DNA of 64,000 bases from an uncultured Eubacterium sp. (GCA_910583555.1 CAJTXO010000018.1:22831-86830); one strand, 5' to 3'; shown: positions 52,545 through 61,112, counted from the first letter of the stretch. Notes: generated by a model not told the origin, from the letters alone. Made by a program: numbers and translations.

Positions 52545-53721
52545 TTTTTTAGTAGGGGACGTGGATATTTTACAAAATATGGTTACGACACCGGCTTTAC
52601 AAACTTTTTCAAGTGAAGTAATTGATTTTCTGGCGGACTTGTCAAAAGCACTGCTGAAAGATCCGAAAACAAGGCCTTTTGTCGATATCATATCGTATGC
52701 TTATTGGATCCGGAGGGCCTCCATTGAGTCTGTGCGTCAGAAGCATGAAGACCATAGCTGCCGGATGGGTCGGGGAGTCGCTTTTCATGTTGCGCCGTCA
52801 AATGTTCCTGTGAATTTTGCGGTTTCAATGACATCCTCCATATTGGCAGGCAATTGTACTCTGATCCGGGTGTCACAAAAAGAATTTCCTCAGGTTGATC
52901 TTATATGCAATGCAATGAATGAATTGTTGAATACTACTCATAAAAATATGAAGCCGTATTTTTGCATCATAAGATATGAACACAGTGATGAGATCACGGC
53001 TGAATTATCTTCTGTCTGTGATGTTCGTATTATATGGGGCGGAGATAACACGATTGAAACGATCCGGAAAACCCCGATTCCTGCAAGAGCGATTGAAATG
53101 GCATTTGCAGACCGTCATTCCATCGCAGTCATTAATTCCAATCAGTATCTCAACGAAGATCCGGAAGAGGTGGCAAAGGGTTTTTATACAGATACTTATT
53201 ATACAGATCAAAATGCCTGCAGCTCGCCCAGATTAGTTGTCTGGACCGGAACAGCCGTTGAGGAGGCGAAAGAAAAGTTTTGGAACTATATGGAACTTCT
53301 TGTAAAAAAAGACTATCCCATGAAACCAATACAGGCCGTTGATAAATACACATCGGTTTGTCTGCTCGCCATGAAAGGGACGGGATACCACCTCATTTCA
53401 TCCGATAATTATATTGTGAGAATGGAAGTTGATCATTTGACACCGGACTTAATGGATTATAAAAATGGCGGGGGGTACTTTTTTGAATACACGGCAGAAG
53501 AACTGGATGAAATAATTCCTGTTCTCACAAAGCAGTGCCAGACCATATCTGTTTTGGGAATTGAACAGAAAGCCGTGAAAGAGATGGTGTTTCGCAATGG
53601 TGTGCGGGGCGTAGACCGGATTGTTTCACTTGGGCAGACGATGGAACTTGCATTTATATGGGATGGATATAAGATGATAGAAAGTATGTCGAGATTTGTT
53701 TATATAGGAGAGGATAGATGA
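52519..53721 (+). CDS. LuxC-family acyl reductase, second copy
   Basis: 400 residues. GRGVAFHVAPSNVPVNFAVSMTSSILAGNCTLIRVS, RIIWGGDNTIETIR, and the nucleophile Cys234 in TDQNACSSPRLVVW. ATG 52519 lies 26 bases inside luxE2 with AAGGGGG upstream; an in-frame GTG at 52510 sits too close to that site. It is the partner of LuxE2. Product: an aldehyde, which the adjacent transketolase could extend. Confidence 0.88.
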   Translation: MQIEFTHIDFLVGDVDILQNMVTTPALQTFSSEVIDFLADLSKALLKDPKTRPFVDIISYAYWIRRASIESVRQKHEDHSCRMGRGVAFHVAPSNVPVNFAVSMTSSILAGNCTLIRVSQKEFPQVDLICNAMNELLNTTHKNMKPYFCIIRYEHSDEITAELSSVCDVRIIWGGDNTIETIRKTPIPARAIEMAFADRHSIAVINSNQYLNEDPEEVAKGFYTDTYYTDQNACSSPRLVVWTGTAVEEAKEKFWNYMELLVKKDYPMKPIQAVDKYTSVCLLAMKGTGYHLISSDNYIVRMEVDHLTPDLMDYKNGGGYFFEYTAEELDEIIPVLTKQCQTISVLGIEQKAVKEMVFRNGVRGVDRIVSLGQTMELAFIWDGYKMIESMSRFVYIGEDR

Positions 53722-54467
53722 TGGAACAATTACAGGCTAAGAATGCTATTATAACTGGTGCAAACCGTGGGCTGGGGCGGGCAGTGCTGACTGAACTTGC
53801 CCAAAATGGCATAAATATCTGGGCTATGGTCAGAGCGATCAGTCCGGATTTTGAAGTATTTATAAAGCATATATCGGATGAGTATGGTGTCTGGGTGCGG
53901 CCTGTATGTGTAGATCTGGGATCGGAAGAGTGTATTAAAAATGCATATCGGGAAATAGCCGGAGACAAAAAGACAATTGATATATTAATAAATAATGCAG
54001 GAATTGGCCACATGGGATTGTTTCAATTGACGAAAACTGATTTTTTGAAGAATTTATATCACGTGAATGTTTTTGCGCCGATGATTCTGACCCAATTAAT
54101 TTTGCGCAATATGACCAGACAAAAGTATGGAAGAATTATCAACATTGCATCGACTGCCGCTTCAGAGATCTATGAAGGAAATTCAATTTATGGATCATCA
54201 AAAGCTGCGCTGATCGCCTTTACGCAATCACTGGCTGCAGAAACGTATAAGTATGGTGTTACAGTTAATGCGATTGCCCCGGGACTAATTGATACGGATA
54301 TGAGTTCGATCTTTGAGGGAAAGGATCCGGAGGAACCAATCCGTCATACCGCATTGGGCAGAAAAATAGAACCGGACGAAATTGCAAAAGTGATTATCCG
54401 GCTATTGTCGGATGACATGAATATTATGAACGGTGCAGTCGTCACTCTTAATGGGGGACATAAATAG
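53718..54467 (+). CDS. Short-chain dehydrogenase/reductase, FabG-like (SDR3)
   Basis: 249 residues with TGANRGLG (13-20), NNAG (92-95), Ser145, Tyr158, Lys162 (YGSSKAAL), VNAIAPGLIDTDM and C-terminal NGAVVTLNGGH. The ATG overlaps the luxC2 stop (ATGA); GGAGAGG is upstream. It closes the overlapping set SDR2-TktN-TktC-LuxE2-LuxC2-SDR3. Possible role: second reduction of the chain-extended product. Confidence 0.85.
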   Translation: MMEQLQAKNAIITGANRGLGRAVLTELAQNGINIWAMVRAISPDFEVFIKHISDEYGVWVRPVCVDLGSEECIKNAYREIAGDKKTIDILINNAGIGHMGLFQLTKTDFLKNLYHVNVFAPMILTQLILRNMTRQKYGRIINIASTAASEIYEGNSIYGSSKAALIAFTQSLAAETYKYGVTVNAIAPGLIDTDMSSIFEGKDPEEPIRHTALGRKIEPDEIAKVIIRLLSDDMNIMNGAVVTLNGGHK

Positions 54468-54516
54468 AATGCATAAAGATTTGTGAAAAGCGAAAGAGGT
54501 AAGCCCCTGAATTTTG

Positions 54517-54544
54517 TTGCAAAAAATGTAAAAAGACTTATAAT
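54517..54544 (+). promoter_or_regulatory. Possible sigma-A promoter downstream of SDR3
   Basis: TTGCAA (54517-54522), 16-base spacer, TATAAT (54539-54544). It would serve the FdtB-like gene at 54825 through a ~280-base leader that includes the hairpin and the gene remnant below. Confidence 0.5.
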
Positions 54545-54560
54545 ATAAATATTGCAGCAG

Positions 54561-54593
54561 TCTGACGGAGCCGTAAGCATAAGGGGCGTCAGA
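54561..54593 (+). other. Hairpin in the leader before the aminotransferase gene
   Basis: TCTGACG (54561-54567) pairs perfectly with CGTCAGA (54587-54593) around a 19-base loop. No T-run and no riboswitch class I recognise. Confidence 0.3.
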
Positions 54594-54648
54594 ACTAAGA
54601 AATCTGAAACATTGACGGAGATTGCCTACCGTGCAGATGATATAGATT

Positions 54649-54804
54649 ATGTTTTTTCTTTTTATATATTTAAATTATAAAAAGGATTTGGAAATTAGTG
54701 CAAACAAAGGTAATTGTCAGGATTTGGAACATTTGAATTATGCTGGAAGTGTGAACTTTACGAAAAAGCTGGCGGCAGAAATTTGTAACTATATTGAGCT
54801 ATGA
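54649..54804 (+). pseudogene. C-terminal remnant resembling an SGNH-type hydrolase
   Basis: A 51-codon frame ends NCQDLEHLNYAGSVNFTKKL then AAEICNYIEL. DLEHLNYAGSVNFT resembles the Asp-x-x-His-Leu-Asn block at the end of SGNH/AlgX-like acyl hydrolases. The rest of such a gene is missing and there is no good ribosome site, so this is probably the tail of a lost gene. It accounts for most of the 357-base gap before the aminotransferase. Confidence 0.4.
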
Positions 54805-54824
54805 GGTTAGGGAAGGATGATGGT

Positions 54825-55946
54825 ATGAATCAGAAGATAACTGTGCCGTTTGCGACTTTTCGGCCAATGCATGAGGAAATTCGTGAGGAACTCAATCAGG
54901 TATATGAGCAGGTGATGGATGCCAGTAGTTTTATTCTTGGCAGACAGTGCCAGTTGTTTGAGAAAGAGTTTGCGTCCTACTGCGGCGCTGGGTTTTGCGT
55001 GGGCGTGGGAACGGGATTAGATGCCCTTACGTTGATTTTGCGTGCGATGGGGATCGGGAGGGGAGATGAGGTGATCATACCCTCGAATACGTTTATTGCC
55101 ACGGCACTGGCGGTTTCCTATGCAGGGGCGCGCCCTGTTTTTGTGGAACCGGATCTTGGAACATATAATATTGATGTTTGCCGGATTGAAAAGGAAATTA
55201 CGTCGAGGACAAAGGCGGTCATAGCTGTTCATTTACAGGGGCGCCCGGCAGATATGGATGCTATTATGGCGATCGCGGCCAGAAATGGGCTAAAGGTGAT
55301 TGAGGATGCAGCGCAGGCGCATGGAGCCAGATACAAGGGAAGAAGGGTGGGAGCCCTGGGTGATGCCGCCGGGTTTAGTTTTTATCCGGGAAAAAACCTC
55401 GGGGCCCTTGGCGATGGCGGCTGTGTTGTTACAAATAATGAAGAACTCGCAGAGAAAGTTCGTGTATTGGCGAATTATGGTTCGGATTACAAGTATCATC
55501 ATATTTATCAGGGAGTCAATAGCCGGCTGGATGAGATGCAGGCGGCTTTTTTACGTGTAAAGTTAAAACGTCTTGATAAATGGAACCGGGGGCGGCAGGA
55601 GATAGCAGCACGATATTTTGATGAGATAACAAATCCGGCACTTATCCTTCCGCCGCGGAGTACAGAAGACTATGAGCATATTTATCATGTGTTCGCGGTT
55701 CGTTGTCCGGAGCGGGATGCTTTGGAAAAGTATTTGGCACAGTTTACGATCGGGACGGTAAAACATTATCCGGTTCCGATACACAGACAGGAAGCATACC
55801 GTGATTTGAAAATGATGGAGGGTACATTACCAATTGCAGAGGAGATAAGCAGGACCATCCTCAGCATTCCTATGTATTTTGGAATGGCAGAGGAGGAACT
55901 CGCGTATGTGATCGAGAAACTGAACACTTTTGAAATTAAGGAATGA
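54825..55946 (+). CDS. DegT/DnrJ/EryC1 sugar aminotransferase (FdtB/QdtB-like)
   Basis: 373-residue PLP enzyme. SSFILGRQCQLFEKEFASYCG, VGTGLDALTLILRAMGIGRGDEVIIPSNTFIATALAVS, EDAAQAHGARYKG and the PLP lysine Lys190 in FSFYPGKNLGALGDGG. This pattern is close to FdtB/QdtB, which puts the 3-amino group on dTDP-3-keto-6-deoxyhexose made by FdtA/QdtA (gene at 38920). The start is ATG 54825 behind GGAAGGATG. It ends in a bidirectional hairpin shared with fliB. Confidence 0.87.
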   Translation: MNQKITVPFATFRPMHEEIREELNQVYEQVMDASSFILGRQCQLFEKEFASYCGAGFCVGVGTGLDALTLILRAMGIGRGDEVIIPSNTFIATALAVSYAGARPVFVEPDLGTYNIDVCRIEKEITSRTKAVIAVHLQGRPADMDAIMAIAARNGLKVIEDAAQAHGARYKGRRVGALGDAAGFSFYPGKNLGALGDGGCVVTNNEELAEKVRVLANYGSDYKYHHIYQGVNSRLDEMQAAFLRVKLKRLDKWNRGRQEIAARYFDEITNPALILPPRSTEDYEHIYHVFAVRCPERDALEKYLAQFTIGTVKHYPVPIHRQEAYRDLKMMEGTLPIAEEISRTILSIPMYFGMAEEELAYVIEKLNTFEIKE

Positions 55947-55977
55947 AAGAGGGGGAGGATCTGCCCCCCTTTCATTC
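55941..55977. terminator. Bidirectional terminator between aminotransferase and fliB
   Basis: GAATGAAAG(A)GGGGG pairs with CCCCCCTTTCATTC around AGGATCTG, with one bulge. It overlaps the ends of both convergent genes. Flanking runs are short, but the stem is very stable. Confidence 0.65.
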
Positions 55978-57132
55978 TCCAAACAGTACCATAAAAGCCA
56001 TAGCATAAGTATAAAGGTCAGGGTGAAAGAGGTCATGGATCACTGGCCAGATGAATTTTTTTATAAGGCTGGATTGTTCAAAATGGTGTGCAAGGTGGCT
56101 TAAGCCGGAAAAATATGCCGGATCATTTGTGCGCGGGCAGCTGTCCCATATCAATGGTATGATTTTTGCCAAAATCATATAATTACTGAGGTCTCTTAAA
56201 AAGATTGAATCAGATGTGTCGCATACCAGCCTCATAGCATGGGAATGAAAAAAAGCAGCAGCCAACCGACGAAGAAATTGTAAGTGTTCCGGATGATCAT
56301 TTCGGTTGTTCCAGCAATCCAGGAGATGACTGCGTCGTTGCTGATCATTCATGTGAAATATTTCCTGTTTCCACAACAGTATTTCTTTTTCATACGAATC
56401 AGATTCATTTAGTAAATGGCAGAATGTGTCAGTAATACCAAAAATAAAGTTCCATGCAAATTCCTCCATTTCGGGAGTTTGATCTTTTTTTGCCTGCATG
56501 AATTGCTGCAAGACATGATCTGAGCGGAGGATGACAGATTCAAAGGATTCATAATCCTGATCCCGAAATGGCTTTTCTGCTTCAAGACCTATGGCGACAA
56601 CCGTTGCAAGTCCCGCATAAAAGGGGATGTTTTCATCCTGAAGCAGTTCCATCCCCCATCCGATGAATTGTGATAGTTCATAAAATGTTAGGTCGTCCAT
56701 TGATTTTATATCCGTAGTTCCCTCAGCGCAAAGATGAACGGGACTGGTTTTATCATAGAGGATCCGTAAAACCTCTTCACAGGACATCGAAAAACCCCGC
56801 ATGGAATTTCCACTGAGGTCAAGTTTGGAGCGGGGAAATACTTTACATGTGTCACTCAAATGTTCTTCTCCGCATTCAAGATAGACACGGCATAGGCCGT
56901 CTTTGTCGAGAAAAGGGCATTTTCGTTCAGCGGTCAGATTTACGAAAGCTAAATTTTTTGATTCGTTCCAATGGATGGTCTGCCGGAGAAGATCGCCAAA
57001 TTCACCGTTTACGTTTTGGTAATATTGAGCGGTTGCCGGATCCAGAGGAATGCCCCATCCGTTACAGCAGCTATTTCGGCACGAGCTGCCGATGCACTGA
57101 AATTGTTTGTAAAAATCTATGTAAATGTACAT
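55972..57132 (-). CDS. fliB: Flagellin lysine-N-methylase FliB
   Basis: FliB transfers methyl groups to flagellin lysines (known in Salmonella). The 386-residue protein has the family's cysteine-rich N-terminus (FQCIGSSCRNSCCNGWGIPLD, then RKCPFLDKDGLCRVYLECGEEHLSDTCKVFPR), suggesting a bound Fe-S cluster, and the C-terminal region with Tyr/Met-rich helices. Transcribed on its own from a good minus-strand sigma-A promoter; GAGGTGATC precedes the ATG. Its position in the middle of the glycan island means flagellin is probably both glycosylated and methylated. Confidence 0.9.
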   Translation of the reverse strand: MYIYIDFYKQFQCIGSSCRNSCCNGWGIPLDPATAQYYQNVNGEFGDLLRQTIHWNESKNLAFVNLTAERKCPFLDKDGLCRVYLECGEEHLSDTCKVFPRSKLDLSGNSMRGFSMSCEEVLRILYDKTSPVHLCAEGTTDIKSMDDLTFYELSQFIGWGMELLQDENIPFYAGLATVVAIGLEAEKPFRDQDYESFESVILRSDHVLQQFMQAKKDQTPEMEEFAWNFIFGITDTFCHLLNESDSYEKEILLWKQEIFHMNDQQRRSHLLDCWNNRNDHPEHLQFLRRLAAAFFHSHAMRLVCDTSDSIFLRDLSNYMILAKIIPLIWDSCPRTNDPAYFSGLSHLAHHFEQSSLIKKFIWPVIHDLFHPDLYTYAMAFMVLFGE

Positions 57133-57169
57133 GTGATCACCTCGGTATAAGTTTTTGATTACTATGTAT

Positions 57170-57198
57170 ACTATATCGAAATTTTATTTTTGTGTCAA
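57170..57198 (-). promoter_or_regulatory. Sigma-A promoter of fliB
   Basis: On the minus strand: TTGACA (57198-57193), 17-base spacer, TATAGT (57175-57170), about 38 bases before the fliB ATG. The rest of the 216-base gap up to the next + gene shows no clear + promoter. Confidence 0.75.
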
Positions 57199-57348
57199 TA
57201 TGCTAGAAATGCGCTGACGTTAAAATTCCGGCAGAAGGTACAAATGAGAAAATGAACCGGCATTGAGTATGTTAGCTAAGTCAAGAAAAGGAAATTGAAT
57301 GTAGTTGTTACGACGTTTTGGATCAAACCGGAAAGTAGGAGGGAACTT

Positions 57349-58455
57349 ATGTCAAAAGAAATTTTTGTCACAAAAAGCTCTATGCCTCCGATGGAAGAGT
57401 ACATATCGATGATAAAACCCATATGGGATTCACGCTGGCTGACGAATATGGGGAAGTTTCACAATGAACTGGAGAAAGAGCTGTGTGAGTATCTGGATGT
57501 AGAACAGGTATCGCTGATGGTGAATGGACATATGGCATTAGAGCTGGCGATTCAGGTGATGGATTTTCCGAAAGGGGGCGAAGTGATCACCACCCCCTAC
57601 ACATTTGTTTCCACAACACATGCAATCTTACGGAATGGACTGGTGCCGGTGTTCTGTGACATCAAAGAGGATTTTACGATCGATGAGGAAAAAATAGAAG
57701 CATTGATCACGGAGAAAACAGTTGCCATCGTGCCGGTCCACGTATATGGAAATATATGTAATGTGGAGAGAATACAGGAGATTGCCTCCAGATATGATCT
57801 GAAAGTGATTTATGACGCGGCGCATGCTTTTGGCGAGTCGTACCAGGGAAGGGGAATTGCCTCTTTTGGTGATCTGTCCGTTTTTAGTTTTCATGCGACG
57901 AAAGTGTTTCATACGATAGAGGGAGGAGCGGTCTGTTCCTCGGACCGGGATGTGTATGAGCGGCTGTATGATCTGAAAAATTTCGGAATCCGCTCGGAAG
58001 AACTTGTAGTTTCTGTGGGGGCAAATGCGAAAATGAATGAGTTTGCTGCCGCGATGGGATTGTGCAATTTGAAATATATGGAGAGTAATATCTTCAAAAG
58101 GAAAGAGATTGCGGAACTTTATGAGAAGAAATTGGCGGGGTGTGAAGAGATCGTATTGAATGTGCATAACCCGGATGTTGTTTCAAATTATGGATATTTT
58201 CCGCTATTGTTTTCAGACGAGGAAACCAGAAACAAGGTTTATGACAGGTTGAAGAGCCGGGGTATCCATACGAGAAAATATTTTTATCCGCTGACGTCAG
58301 ACCAGGTCTGTTTTAACGATCAATATAAGGATACAAAGCTGGATCGGGCAAGGGAGTATTCCAAACGCATCCTCGTTCTTCCCATTTATCCGGATCTGGA
58401 AGAAGAGGTTGTGGTCAGAGTGGCGGAAGAGATCATTTGTTTGGTGAGTAATTGA
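57349..58455 (+). CDS. DegT/DnrJ/EryC1 sugar aminotransferase (VioA/DesI-like)
   Basis: 368 residues. SRWLTNMGKFHNELEKELCEYLDV, ITTPYTFVSTTHAILRNGLVPVFCDI, YDAAHAFGESYQG and the PLP lysine Lys185 in FSFHATKVFHTIEGGA. This variant is typical of dTDP-4-amino-4,6-dideoxyglucose (viosamine-type) aminotransferases, which aminate C4. With the FdtA/FdtB-like pair this predicts two different amino-deoxyhexoses. ATG 57349 follows AGGAGGG. Followed 12 bases later by the methyltransferase-GT2 fusion. Confidence 0.85.
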   Translation: MSKEIFVTKSSMPPMEEYISMIKPIWDSRWLTNMGKFHNELEKELCEYLDVEQVSLMVNGHMALELAIQVMDFPKGGEVITTPYTFVSTTHAILRNGLVPVFCDIKEDFTIDEEKIEALITEKTVAIVPVHVYGNICNVERIQEIASRYDLKVIYDAAHAFGESYQGRGIASFGDLSVFSFHATKVFHTIEGGAVCSSDRDVYERLYDLKNFGIRSEELVVSVGANAKMNEFAAAMGLCNLKYMESNIFKRKEIAELYEKKLAGCEEIVLNVHNPDVVSNYGYFPLLFSDEETRNKVYDRLKSRGIHTRKYFYPLTSDQVCFNDQYKDTKLDRAREYSKRILVLPIYPDLEEEVVVRVAEEIICLVSN

Positions 58456-58467
58456 GAGGAGGCTGTT

Positions 58468-60534
58468 ATGGGAAGAGAACGTGATCGGAAAGTAAAATAT
58501 CTATCACTGGCAGTTGAGTACTGTACTGGTATAAGAGAAAAATTTCATGATGGGACAATGGAAAGCCAGGTGCTTCTTGAAGGGATTCGGGATATGCGGG
58601 CGTTTGTTCCAGACCTCAGGGAAATACTTGAATTTTCTGAGTATGTTTCCCAGCGGGAGGTATTTGATACATTTCACGATATGTGCGGTGTATGTCAGGA
58701 ACAGGATTTTCTGGAAACGAATCTTACGGTGTTTTTATCCATGCTGGATCTATTTATACATAGCCTTGAAAAAGTATTAGCGGGTTGTGAGAATAAACGC
58801 CGGTGTTCCTGCTGCGGCAGAGAGGTCATGTATAGTCCGCTGTCAGGCTGGTATTTCGAGATGCAGAAGCGGTATGGTGCACAGGTGCATTGGGATGAGA
58901 CGCTGAACAAAGAGGAATATCTGTGCCCGGTTTGTGGCAGCAGCGACAGGGACCGGATGATCATTTCCTTTTTGCAGAAAGCGGGATTGTGTGAGGCCGA
59001 GGAGCATGCGAAGGTGCTGCAGATCGCGCCGGCGGCAACCATAGAAACATGGATCCAGACATGCTGTCCCCATGTGGACTATGAGTCAACGGACCTGTAT
59101 ATGGACGGTGTGACATTTGGATCGGACATTATGGATATGAACATGGTCGAAGGGGAAACCTATGATCTCGTGATCTGTTCTCATGTTTTGGAACACGTAA
59201 AGGATGACAGAAAGGCGATGCGGGAGTTGAAACGTATTTTAAAACCGCAGGGACTTCTCGTGTTTCTGGTGCCGATTTCCCTGGATATGGAGGACATCGA
59301 TGAGGAGTGGGGTTTGTCGGAAGCTGAGAACTGGAGGCGGTTTGGCCAGGGAGATCATTGCAGACGTTATGGCAAAAGCGGTCTTATGAGAAGGCTGGAA
59401 GAAGAGGGATTTTATGTAAATGCCCTCGGGAAGGAATATTTTGGCGAGGAAGTATTTGAAAAGCTCGCCCTGACGGATACGAGTACGCTGTACGTTCTCA
59501 CGAAGGATCAAAAGGTGAAACTGGATTTGAGATGGGAGTATACGGTAGATGATAAACTGCTGGAAGACGGCCCGCTTGTCAGTGTGATCCTGCCGGCGTA
59601 TAATCATGAGGCGTTTGTAGCAGAGGCGATAGAGAGTGTGTTAAACCAGACATATCAAAATATTGAATTGATCGTGGCGGATGATGGTTCTACGGATCGT
59701 ACGGTGGAGATCATGAAGCGGTATGCAGAACATTTTGCCGGTGAATTCTATTTTCCTGATAATGCGGGGAGGAGAGATCAGGAGCTGAAACGGAAGACAA
59801 CGGGAAAATACATCGCTCTGGCGAGTTCGGATGATTTTTGGGAGCCGGAGAAACTGGCGCTTCAAGTGGATTATCTGGAAAAGCATGAAGAGGTTGCAGC
59901 CTGCTTTTCCTGGGGCAGATACATTGATGAGAATAAGAAAGAACTGGATGAGCAGGTTTTTATTCAGAAAAACCGAAGCCGGTATGAGTGGATGAAACTT
60001 TTTTGGCAATTTGGAAATGTATTATGCCATCCTTCTATTCTGATCCGAAGAGAGGAATACATAAGATTAAATGCGGTAGGAAATGCGTGCCGTCAGCTGC
60101 CCGACTTTTATATGTGGCTTGAGCTTGTGCAGCATGCGGAAATTTATGTAATCCCGAAAGTGTTAGTGAAAATGACGAGATTCTGTCATGATACAAATGA
60201 AAATACAAGTGCATATACAGAGGATAATATCCTGCGGAGTCTGGTGGAGTCAGGGGCAGTATGGGACCTGGTGATAAGAAATATGGAAGATTCCTACTTT
60301 GTCAGGACGTTTCGCGAATACATGAGAAACCCGGAGGCGAAGGAAGAAGTGGAAATCATTTGTGAGAAGTTTTTCTTACTGCTGGAGAGCGCTCAGTGGC
60401 GGATACAGGAAGCAGGGATCCGGTATTTTCTTGAAATGTATGAGGATGAGCGTGTCAGGGAGTGTTTTACAAAACAGTATTCTTTCTCCGTAAAGGATTT
60501 TTGGGAAATAATGACAAAGAAAGGGAGGCCGTAG
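58468..60534 (+). CDS. Zinc-finger methyltransferase fused to a family 2 glycosyltransferase
   Basis: 688 residues. N-terminal helical region (1-105); a four-cysteine site CSCCGR (113-118) and CPVCGSSDRDRM (about 152-163); a methyltransferase domain (VLQIAPAATIETW, YDLVICSHVLEHVKDDRKAMRELKRILKPQGLLVFLVP), then a GT2 domain from about 370 (VSVILPAYNHEAFVAEAIESVLNQTYQNIELIVADDGSTDRT) with ASSDDF. One chain can both methylate and add a sugar, recalling the O-methylated sugars found on other flagellins. GAGAGGAGG precedes the ATG. Confidence 0.82.
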   Translation: MGRERDRKVKYLSLAVEYCTGIREKFHDGTMESQVLLEGIRDMRAFVPDLREILEFSEYVSQREVFDTFHDMCGVCQEQDFLETNLTVFLSMLDLFIHSLEKVLAGCENKRRCSCCGREVMYSPLSGWYFEMQKRYGAQVHWDETLNKEEYLCPVCGSSDRDRMIISFLQKAGLCEAEEHAKVLQIAPAATIETWIQTCCPHVDYESTDLYMDGVTFGSDIMDMNMVEGETYDLVICSHVLEHVKDDRKAMRELKRILKPQGLLVFLVPISLDMEDIDEEWGLSEAENWRRFGQGDHCRRYGKSGLMRRLEEEGFYVNALGKEYFGEEVFEKLALTDTSTLYVLTKDQKVKLDLRWEYTVDDKLLEDGPLVSVILPAYNHEAFVAEAIESVLNQTYQNIELIVADDGSTDRTVEIMKRYAEHFAGEFYFPDNAGRRDQELKRKTTGKYIALASSDDFWEPEKLALQVDYLEKHEEVAACFSWGRYIDENKKELDEQVFIQKNRSRYEWMKLFWQFGNVLCHPSILIRREEYIRLNAVGNACRQLPDFYMWLELVQHAEIYVIPKVLVKMTRFCHDTNENTSAYTEDNILRSLVESGAVWDLVIRNMEDSYFVRTFREYMRNPEAKEEVEIICEKFFLLLESAQWRIQEAGIRYFLEMYEDERVRECFTKQYSFSVKDFWEIMTKKGRP

Positions 60535-60536
60535 TT

Positions 60537-61112
60537 ATGGATAGTTTTTATTCAAAGGAAGAGGTTATGGCTCTTGGTTTTAAGCACTGTGGAGAAAATG
60601 TTTTGATCAGTCGTAAGGCAAGCATTTACGCGCCATCGGATATTTCGATCGGAGAAAATGTAAGGATTGATGATTTTTGTATACTAAGTGGAAATATCAC
60701 GTTAGGTAACTACATTCACATAGGGGCATACTCGGCTCTTTTTGGGGGGACAAAAGGGATCTCCATGATGGATTTTTCGGGTCTGTCATCCAGATGCGTC
60801 ATTTACGCTGAAACGGATGATTATTCGGGGGGATTTCTGACAAATCCAACCGTACCAGATGAATTTCGTCGTGTGTCCGGCGGCCCGGTGATCCTGCAAA
60901 AACATGTTATCATAGGATCGGGAACGTGTATTCTGCCCGATGTCGTGCTTGCGGAGGGGGCAGCGGTAGGAAGTATGTCTCTGGTAAATAAATCCCTGGA
61001 TGAATGGGGAATCTATGCAGGCATTCCCTGTAAGAGACGGAAAGAGAGAAGAAAAGATCTAATCAAGTTGGAACAGAAATGCGAAGAATGTGCAGGAGAG
61101 AAAAATGTGTAA
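60537..61112 (+). CDS. Hexapeptide-repeat acyltransferase
   Basis: 191-residue left-handed beta-helix protein. Imperfect hexads run through SIYAPSDISIGENVRIDDFCILSGNITLGNYIHIGAYSALFGG and HVIIGSGTCILPDVVLAEGAAVGSMSLVNKSL, ending IYAGIPCKRRKER, the usual GxPAK-like close. It acetylates or acylates sugar hydroxyl or amino groups. After two amino-sugar transaminases it is the natural N-acyltransferase (FdtC/VioB role). ATG 60537 behind AAGGGAGG. Overlaps the next gene by 8 bases. Confidence 0.82.
   Translation: MDSFYSKEEVMALGFKHCGENVLISRKASIYAPSDISIGENVRIDDFCILSGNITLGNYIHIGAYSALFGGTKGISMMDFSGLSSRCVIYAETDDYSGGFLTNPTVPDEFRRVSGGPVILQKHVIIGSGTCILPDVVLAEGAAVGSMSLVNKSLDEWGIYAGIPCKRRKERRKDLIKLEQKCEECAGEKNV

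Noticed and set aside
43696..53721. Bioluminescence operon
   Set aside because: LuxE and LuxC homologues are present, but there are no luciferase (LuxA/LuxB), LuxD or flavin reductase genes. The neighbours are glycan and acyl-carrier genes.
54561..54593. Riboswitch before the aminotransferase gene
   Set aside because: A single short stem with no recognisable conserved loop.
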